The translations under genes were made by a program, and so were the position numbers. A stretch of 6,537 nucleotides of DNA from CAYGUK01 sp964352985 (GTDB taxonomy: Bacteria > Pseudomonadota > Gammaproteobacteria > JAHCLG01), in the NCBI GenBank assembly GCA_964352985.1, contig CAYGUK010000161.1:1-6537 (forward strand), read 5' to 3'. Below, one piece after another: positions 1 to 3,337 of the stretch. Below the pieces are notes generated by a model. It saw nothing but the letters and a program-made list of their open reading frames with translations. It was not told where the DNA came from and made no database searches. Numbering within the stretch: position 1 is the first letter of the stretch; the number at the start of each line of letters is the position of its first letter.

Positions 1-2
1 AT

Positions 3-107
3 ATTCTTATTCGAGTGATTAAAAATGCCGGACATTTTCCATGGACTGAAAACCCGATACAAGTTATCGACGTCTTTAATGAATATTATAAATTACTAGT
101 TCAGTAA
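3..107 (+). CDS. alpha/beta hydrolase, C-terminal fragment (5' end outside window)
   Basis: Frame 3 is open from the window edge to TAA at 105-107 and encodes the last 34 residues of a protein. The fragment contains a G-H-F-P-W-x-E-N-P motif (codons at about 30-56) followed by a short amphipathic helix. In alpha/beta hydrolases of the proline iminopeptidase / haloalkane dehalogenase type, this is the segment that carries the catalytic histidine and the final helix, so the His in GHFPW would be the third member of the triad. The nucleophile and acid lie outside the window, so substrate cannot be judged. The SnoaL-like gene starts 16 bp downstream on the same strand, which suggests one operon. 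Family assignment rests on this short motif alone, but the motif is characteristic. Confidence 0.8.
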   Translation: MLIRVIKNAGHFPWTENPIQVIDVFNEYYKLLVQ

Positions 108-111
108 ATAT

Positions 112-116
112 GAGGA
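112..116 (+). promoter_or_regulatory. ribosome binding site of the SnoaL-like gene
   Basis: GAGGA lies 7 bases before the GTG at 124. It decides for that start over the out-of-frame ATG at 110, which overlaps the site itself. Confidence 0.75.
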
Positions 117-123
117 AAGAATC

Positions 124-600
124 GTGTCTACAGATAATAATCCATCAACAACAAATTCGCCTCGTCATGTTTTGCTAAAGCTTCTTGAAGGGCTTAGTAA
201 TCAGGATTGGGATGCTGTTGCTAAACTATATGCTGAAGATGTTATTATTCAATGGCCTCTTGCCTTGCCAGTTCCTGTAAATATTCGAGGTCGTCAAACT
301 TTGCAGAAAACGCTCAAAAAGGGCTGGAAAATACTAGAACTTAAAGCATCAAATATAAGAATATATGAAACGCATGACGCTGAAATTGTGATTGCTGAGT
401 ATGATTACGATGGAAGAGTGCGTGCTAATGGGAAGACATTCCGTGCTGCTAACATGTTAATTCTAACAGTTCGAAATGGTTTTATCATTTCAGCGCGAGG
501 TTATCATAATCATGTGATCGCTGCAGCAGCTCTCGGCAATCTAGAGAAAATTGTTCCACAGTTTGAAATAAATCTGAAAAGTGATAGTGAAGATAAATAG
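124..600 (+). CDS. SnoaL/NTF2-like family protein
   Basis: The 158-aa product starts at GTG with a good RBS upstream. From about residue 14 to 135 it follows the SnoaL-like (NTF2-fold) pattern: an N-terminal helix pair ending in LYAEDV (residues 35-40), an IIQWP strand (41-45), an IRGR turn (54-57), a helix, the strand pair EIVIAEYDYDGRV (about 87-99), a K-T-F strand around 104-106, a hydrophobic strand MLILTVRNG (111-119) and the closing SARGYHNH (123-130). Members are small cone-shaped alpha+beta proteins that act as isomerases, cyclases, hydrolases or simple ligand binders. The pocket residues vary so much that no reaction can be named. The length is normal for the family apart from polar tails of about 13 and 25 residues. 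The close upstream alpha/beta hydrolase suggests joint action on a small lipophilic substrate, which is inference. No signal peptide is visible, so it is presumably cytoplasmic. Confidence 0.88.
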   Translation: MSTDNNPSTTNSPRHVLLKLLEGLSNQDWDAVAKLYAEDVIIQWPLALPVPVNIRGRQTLQKTLKKGWKILELKASNIRIYETHDAEIVIAEYDYDGRVRANGKTFRAANMLILTVRNGFIISARGYHNHVIAAAALGNLEKIVPQFEINLKSDSEDK

Positions 601-727
601 GAAATGCTTTTCTAGGCTCTTGACGATTATTGTAATATCTTTCTCGTTTGATGGATTCAACGCGTTTATACATAAAACAAGCAATATTATGTTGTTTAAT
701 ACATTCTTCTAATCAATCTTAAAAAGC

Positions 728-750
728 CTCTAGGGGATAAACCCCTAGAG
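728..750 (-). terminator. Rho-independent terminator after hsp20, possibly bidirectional
   Basis: There is a perfect 9-bp stem, CTCTAGGGG / CCCCTAGAG, with a 5-base loop. Read on the minus strand it is followed by GCTTTTTAAG, giving a U-tract right after the stem, and it sits 8 bases after the hsp20 stop codon. Read on the plus strand it is followed by the T-rich TTATTTATTATT, so it may also stop transcripts from the SnoaL-like gene, whose stop is 127 bases upstream. The stretch 601-727 holds nothing else I can support. Confidence 0.9.
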
Positions 751-757
751 TTATTTA

Positions 758-1207
758 TTATTCATCAATTTTAATGTCGATGCTTCTGGGTTTTGCCAGT
801 TCTTTTTTGGCTATCACAATATCTAAGACACCATTTTTCATGTTTGCTTGAACTTTTTCTTCATTCGCTGTATCAGGAAGCGTAAACTTACGATAAAATT
901 TTCCCACAACTCGTTCGCTACGATAAAGTTTATCTTCTTTTTGATGTTCTTCTATTCTTTCGCCTTGAATAGTGATCACACCATTTTCCATGGCAATTGA
1001 AATTTGTTTTTTATCGATGCCAGGTAAATCAACTTTAATTAGGAAATCATTTTTTCGTTCCTCTATATCAACAGCCGGAATCCACTGACTTGATTCGATA
1101 CTAGAACCATCGCCTTTCCAACGAAAGCTAGGATTGAAAGCTTGCTCAAATAGTCTATTAATATCGTTTAATAGATTTGCAGGTTCAGATTTTGTTAAGT
1201 AATTCAC
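758..1207 (-). CDS. Hsp20 / alpha-crystallin family small heat-shock protein
   Basis: The product is 149 aa from a GTG start at 1207. It is an ATP-independent holdase chaperone of the cytoplasm that binds unfolding proteins and forms oligomers. The N-terminal arm (1-40) includes a helix NDINRLFEQAF. The alpha-crystallin domain spans about 41-135: PAVDIEE (44-50), DLPGIDKKQISI (60-71), ENGVITIQGER (74-84), SERVVGKFYRKFTLP (97-111) and the hallmark NGVL (125-128). An I-x-I oligomerisation motif (I143-D-I145) lies near the C-terminus. The frame stays open upstream to an ATG at 1285, but that would add 26 residues unlike the family and would run through the promoter. GAGGAG at 1216-1221, 8 bases before GTG 1207, fixes the start. 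The gene has its own heat-shock-type promoter and a strong terminator, so it is an independent unit that could also receive read-through from the gene at 1304-1783. Confidence 0.96.
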   Translation of the reverse strand: MNYLTKSEPANLLNDINRLFEQAFNPSFRWKGDGSSIESSQWIPAVDIEERKNDFLIKVDLPGIDKKQISIAMENGVITIQGERIEEHQKEDKLYRSERVVGKFYRKFTLPDTANEEKVQANMKNGVLDIVIAKKELAKPRSIDIKIDE

Positions 1208-1215
1208 TTTAAATA

Positions 1216-1221
1216 CTCCTC
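1216..1221 (-). promoter_or_regulatory. ribosome binding site that fixes the hsp20 start
   Basis: On the minus strand this reads GAGGAG within AAAAGAGGAG, 8 bases before GTG 1207. No comparable site stands before the in-frame ATG at 1285. Confidence 0.85.
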
Positions 1222-1258
1222 TTTTAATTAAAACAAATATTAATTCTGTTATGTTAAA

Positions 1259-1287
1259 ATTTAGGGGGGAAGTTTCAAATTTCAAGG
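1259..1287 (-). promoter_or_regulatory. sigma-32 (RpoH)-type heat-shock promoter of hsp20
   Basis: On the minus strand CCTTGAA (1287-1281) is followed by 13 bases and then CCCCTAAAT (1267-1259). The enterobacterial RpoH consensus is CTTGAA, 13-15 bases, then CCCCATnTA. The -35 is perfect; the -10 has the C-run but a less exact AT part. Expected transcription would begin near 1250, giving a leader of about 45 bases before GTG 1207. Together with the identity of the gene, this makes heat-shock control very likely. Confidence 0.8.
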
Positions 1288-1303
1288 CTAATAAAAGAAA
1301 ATT

Positions 1304-1783
1304 TTATAATTTTCTTATTTTATTTAGCTGGCATAAAAGTCTATTAATTTCAGCTTCAGGAAGTATAAAGTCTGAATTTCTAAGGTGCTGTTCTATTTCA
1401 GCTATAATTTGTTTATTTATAGCGGTTACATCACAGATTTCTGTGATTAACTCAATAAAGTATTTGTCGCCATTTACAGAACGAGTGCGAAGATGTTTAA
1501 ATCTTGTTGGTATTTGATGTCCTATTTGGAGTGTTTTTAACCCTGCCATAATCGCTTTAATTTCATTTTTTTTGTCGTTATCTTCCCATTGGCACCAGTC
1601 TACCAAATCAAAAGTTAATACCATTAATATTTTAGCTGGTTTTTTAAGTTCTAATCGAATTTGTTGTGGTGAGACGATTGAGCCTAATATATTTTTATGC
1701 GAATGAGACGATAATTTTAACAAAGTTGAGGTATGTTGACTTTGTTTTCCAGAAAAATTTGTTTTTTTATCGTTTGTGTTCAT
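1304..1783 (-). CDS. hypothetical protein, 159 aa
   Basis: I do not recognise this protein. The start chosen is ATG 1783, with GGAGAAG at 1789-1795 and 8 bases between GGAG and ATG; a GTG directly before it (1786) is an in-frame alternative adding one residue. The first 35 residues or so are polar, rich in Ser, Lys, Thr and His, and probably disordered. The middle carries an alternating segment RLELKKPAKILMVLTFDLVDWCQW (about residues 43-66, apparently beta strands) with a Trp-rich end. The C-terminal third is helical (KQIIAEIEQHLRNSD and following), ending in a basic LNKIRKL. There is no signal peptide, membrane segment or metal-binding cluster. It lies on the same strand as hsp20, and its stop is only 17 bases before the hsp20 -35 element, so co-transcription with the chaperone is possible and a stress-related role can be suggested, not shown. 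Confidence 0.82.
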   Translation of the reverse strand: MNTNDKKTNFSGKQSQHTSTLLKLSSHSHKNILGSIVSPQQIRLELKKPAKILMVLTFDLVDWCQWEDNDKKNEIKAIMAGLKTLQIGHQIPTRFKHLRTRSVNGDKYFIELITEICDVTAINKQIIAEIEQHLRNSDFILPEAEINRLLCQLNKIRKL

Positions 1784-1916
1784 CACGGCTTCTCCATTAA
1801 ATTAACTAATTATTAATCATGTACCAAAATTTCCCGATCGATTGACGCTCTACTGACATTGAGGACAGTATTAATACAATGATGTTAATTAATATAATTT
1901 GCTGCTTTGAAATGTA

Positions 1917-1969
1917 AGAAAGACATAGGTTCCAGCACACTAGTTAAATTTACAAGCCTATGTCTTTCT
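1917..1969. repeat. 13-bp perfect inverted repeat with wide loop
   Basis: AGAAAGACATAGG (1917-1929) is matched exactly by CCTATGTCTTTCT (1957-1969). In RNA two more pairs (U1930-G1956 and U1931-A1955) extend the stem to 15, leaving a 23-base loop. It could end minus-strand transcripts coming from 2188, because that strand leaves the stem through UCUUUCUUAC, but the loop is unusually large for a Rho-independent terminator. Alternatives are a structured small RNA or the ends of a tiny non-autonomous element. Confidence 0.7.
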
Positions 1970-2050
1970 GTAAAATGCTGAAGGCAACAAAGTGTCTAAA
2001 ACCATCTCAAATATTGTTGCCATTTATTAAAAATTGATATTTACTTTCAT
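1958..2050 (-). other. two tandem tiny reading frames behind a near-consensus RBS
   Basis: On the minus strand AAGGGGG (2067-2061, inside AAGGGGGTGATG, one base off the ideal anti-Shine-Dalgarno match) stands 10 bases before ATG 2050. That ATG opens a 7-codon frame, MKVNINF, closed by TAA TAA. The next codon in the same frame is ATG 2023, which opens a 21-codon frame, MATIFEMVLDTLLPSAFYRKT, ending at TAG 1960-1958 inside the right arm of the 1917-1969 repeat. The 21-codon frame has no RBS of its own. The arrangement could be a leader peptide or translationally coupled micro-ORFs, or a decayed gene start. Coding is unproven. Confidence 0.3.
1983..2021. repeat. 8-bp inverted repeat with 23-base spacer
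   Basis: GGCAACAA (1983-1990) pairs with TTGTTGCC (2014-2021) across 23 bases. That is the same loop length as the extended stem of the repeat at 1917-1969, whose right arm ends 13 bases before it. The pair of stems may form one folded RNA. Confidence 0.45.
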
Positions 2051-2104
2051 CAAAACATCACCCCCTTAGTTGATTGATAAATTATCATATAAAAATATTA
2101 ACTT

Positions 2105-2188
2105 TTAATAATGACAAGGATTATGAAGGATGCTATTTAATAGCTCGAAACTATGCAGTTGATTAGCGATTGTCTGAATTAAAGTCAT
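2105..2188 (-). CDS. small ORF, 27 aa, unknown function
   Basis: This small frame reads MTLIQTIANQLHSFELLNSI followed by LHNPCHY and TAA. The reason to take it seriously is the RBS: on the minus strand AGGAG stands 8 bases before ATG 2188. An in-frame ATG ATG pair at 2230/2227 would give a 41-residue form starting MMKRLCQQC, but with a weaker upstream signal. The shorter peptide would be largely one amphipathic helix. No signal peptide or known family is recognisable. A promoter-like CTTGAA (2274-2269) with a TCCATAT box (2255-2249) lies upstream, and a divergent small ORF starts at 2377 on the other side of a shared dyad. The product could be a small regulatory protein or peptide. It remains possible that the frame is chance. 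Confidence 0.4.
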   Translation of the reverse strand: MTLIQTIANQLHSFELLNSILHNPCHY

Positions 2189-2230
2189 CGTCTCATCTCC
2201 TGAACATTGTTGACACAACCTTTTCATCAT

Positions 2231-2259
2231 TAAATCCACAATTTAAATATATGGATTTA
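2231..2259. repeat. 8-bp inverted repeat over a possible minus-strand -10 box
   Basis: TAAATCCA (2231-2238) mirrors TGGATTTA (2252-2259). The right arm overlaps the TCCATAT sequence proposed as -10 for the 27-aa small ORF, so it has the layout of an operator. Confidence 0.4.
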
Positions 2260-2268
2260 TTTTTGAAT

Positions 2269-2301
2269 TTCAAGCGTTATTTGTAAAAAATAACACTTGA
2301 A
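2269..2301. promoter_or_regulatory. 33-bp imperfect dyad between divergent small ORFs, with -35-like CTTGAA in each arm
   Basis: Bases 2269-2282 pair with 2288-2301 across a 5-base centre. Thirteen of 14 positions match, the only mismatch being C2275 with A2295. Each arm ends in CTTGAA pointing outward: 2274-2269 on the minus strand toward the ORF at 2188, and 2296-2301 on the plus strand toward the ORF at 2377. It could be a two-way promoter and operator, or a bidirectional weak terminator, since T-runs flank it on the plus side. Confidence 0.5.
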
Positions 2302-2324
2302 TTTTAATCACTAAATAATATTAT
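2297..2324 (+). promoter_or_regulatory. possible promoter of the 61-aa small ORF
   Basis: TTGAAT (2297-2302), a 16-base spacer and TATTAT (2319-2324) resemble a sigma-70 promoter and would start RNA near 2331, about 46 bases before the ATG. In such AT-rich DNA the -10 match carries little weight on its own. Confidence 0.35.
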
Positions 2325-2363
2325 TATATTTAATTGATTTTACTTAACTATATCCATAATAGC

Positions 2364-2370
2364 GAGGTGA
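2364..2370 (+). promoter_or_regulatory. ribosome binding site of the 61-aa small ORF
   Basis: GAGGTGA lies 6 bases before ATG 2377. This is one of the best Shine-Dalgarno matches in the window and the main reason to treat the following small ORF as real. Confidence 0.65.
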
Positions 2371-2376
2371 ATTAAA

Positions 2377-2562
2377 ATGTTTACTTTACGTACGATTTTA
2401 TCGACTATAAAAAAGACATCTAATCAACCTTTTTTTGCAAAGATTAATCAATCATATAGCGCAAGCAATTTTCAGAGAATTAAAAGAAATAATACCACGC
2501 TTGCTAAGCCATCTCGAAAGCACACCCTTTCTCAGAATAATTGCCAATCAACCCAAGACTAA
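2377..2562 (+). CDS. small very basic protein, 61 aa, unknown function
   Basis: The 61-residue product starts at ATG 2377 behind a strong RBS. I do not recognise it. It holds about ten Lys/Arg and one His (residue 49) against a single acidic residue, which is the last one, so its charge is strongly positive. The first 25 or so residues (MFTLRTILSTIKKTSNQPFF and on) form a hydroxylated, positively charged amphipathic stretch without acids. The rest is rich in Asn, Gln, Ser and Thr and likely unstructured. There is no membrane segment and no cysteine pair; one Cys lies near the end. It stands alone on its strand, divergent from the 27-aa small ORF and 263 bases before the transposase remnant. 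It could be a nucleic-acid-binding or membrane-active peptide, or a remnant; none of these can be decided here. Confidence 0.55.
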   Translation: MFTLRTILSTIKKTSNQPFFAKINQSYSASNFQRIKRNNTTLAKPSRKHTLSQNNCQSTQD

Positions 2563-2825
2563 TTTCTTTAATGTTTGTGATGGTTTTTGATTATGGCTGT
2601 CTTTTAGGACAGGTAAATATAGGTGTAAATTTTTTTTCTTCTATACATTTATTTTTATAACGAGGTGATAATTACAAATTAATTATTTTATTTTCACATG
2701 ATAAGATATTAAATATTAAAATGATCGTTAATGAGTAATTTAAGCAATATATCCATTCGATTAATAGATGATGTAGAAATAGAGTCTCTTGGCGAGAAAA
2801 AATAAAGTTACTAGAAAGAAAATAC
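2563..2825. other. AT-rich gap without a supported gene
   Basis: This gap holds a small hairpin (CTGTC 2597-2601 with GACAG 2608-2612), a T8 run at 2630-2637 too far from it to make a normal terminator, and a second GAGGTGA (2662-2668) with no start codon after it. It also holds a 24-codon frame at 2731-2805 (MSNLSNISIRLIDDVEIESL and on) without an RBS, which might be the broken start of a lost gene. None is strong enough to call separately. Confidence 0.5.
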
Positions 2826-3206
2826 TTGCTTTTTTATAAACAAGTACGCCAACGTGTTGAAAAGCAGCTTAATCGCATTGAGCTGTCAAACAAATTTTCA
2901 AATGCGGTATTCTACGCCAATAATAGTGAGTTTAAACAAGCATCACCAGATGAGCAAAACATTGCGGTAGCATGTAAGGTGCTAGTCCAAAATAGCATTG
3001 TGCCGTGGAATTAATTATTTTTATCGCAATTATTGACAAACTGCCGTAGTGATGAGGAGCGCTTGGAAATAGTTGGACTGATTAAGGATGGTTCGGTGAT
3101 GACCTGGGGACATGTGAACCTATATGGAGAGTTTGACTTTCGGCGTTACGCAGCTAATGATAGTCCACTTGATATGGATAAAATATTATCATTGAAGTTG
3201 GCATAG
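2826..3206 (+). pseudogene. tnpA: Tn3-family transposase, C-terminal remnant with an internal stop
   Basis: One continuous frame from about 2805 to TAG 3204-3206 encodes the end of a Tn3-type transposase. It contains RVEKQLNRIELSNKFSNAVF (from about 2850), CKVLVQNSIVPWN, the stop, then LFLSQLLTNCRSDEERLE, GSVMTWGHVNLYGEFDF and a final ILSLKLA. Family members end with an NxIxxWN-YL segment followed by a W-x-H-I/V-N-L-x-G-E/D-Y/F-x-F motif, which is seen here in order and spacing. The stop TAA at 3012-3014 falls exactly where the family has the Tyr after WN, so one base change (TAT or TAC to TAA) broke it. About 125 of the roughly 1000 residues remain, so the catalytic DDE core is gone. The stretch is clearly richer in GC than its flanks. 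No terminal inverted repeat or resolvase is visible. Confidence 0.88.
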
Positions 3207-3287
3207 GCTAAACGAATGAAACTTTTCTCCGAATATGTCAACCGACTCCAAGTTTAAATAATCAAAGAGTTATATTCTTGTGCTTCA

Positions 3288-3316
3288 TTGATTTTGTCTA
3301 TACTTAAAAATATAAA
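3288..3316 (+). promoter_or_regulatory. possible sigma-70 promoter of the kinase-like gene
   Basis: TTGATT (3288-3293), an exact 17-base spacer and TATAAA (3311-3316) fit a sigma-70 promoter. Transcription from it would start near 3323 and give a leader of only about 15 bases that still holds the weak RBS (AGG, 3326-3328). The gap 3207-3337 contains nothing else recognisable. Confidence 0.5.
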
Positions 3317-3337
3317 GAAAAAATTAGGTAATAATAA

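Noticed and set aside
485..673. 62-codon frame on the minus strand
   Set aside because: It overlaps the well-supported SnoaL-like gene in antisense, has no RBS, and its translation shows no family pattern.
1208..1250. RNA thermometer (ROSE or fourU) in the hsp20 leader
   Set aside because: The only pairing I see is a weak TTTTAATTAAAA self-complement next to the RBS; no convincing stem masks the GAGGAG.
1251..1517. 88-codon frame on the plus strand
   Set aside because: It is antisense to the hsp20 promoter and the 159-aa gene; it has hydrophobic low-complexity content and is a by-product of AT-rich DNA.
1987..2029. 12-codon plus-strand frame starting at GTG 1991 behind AAGG
   Set aside because: It is very short and lies in the inverted-repeat zone where AAGG can occur by chance; there is no further support.
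2595..2640. Rho-independent terminator after the 61-aa ORF
   Set aside because: The stem is only 5 bp and the T-run begins 17 bases after it, so it lacks the normal geometry.
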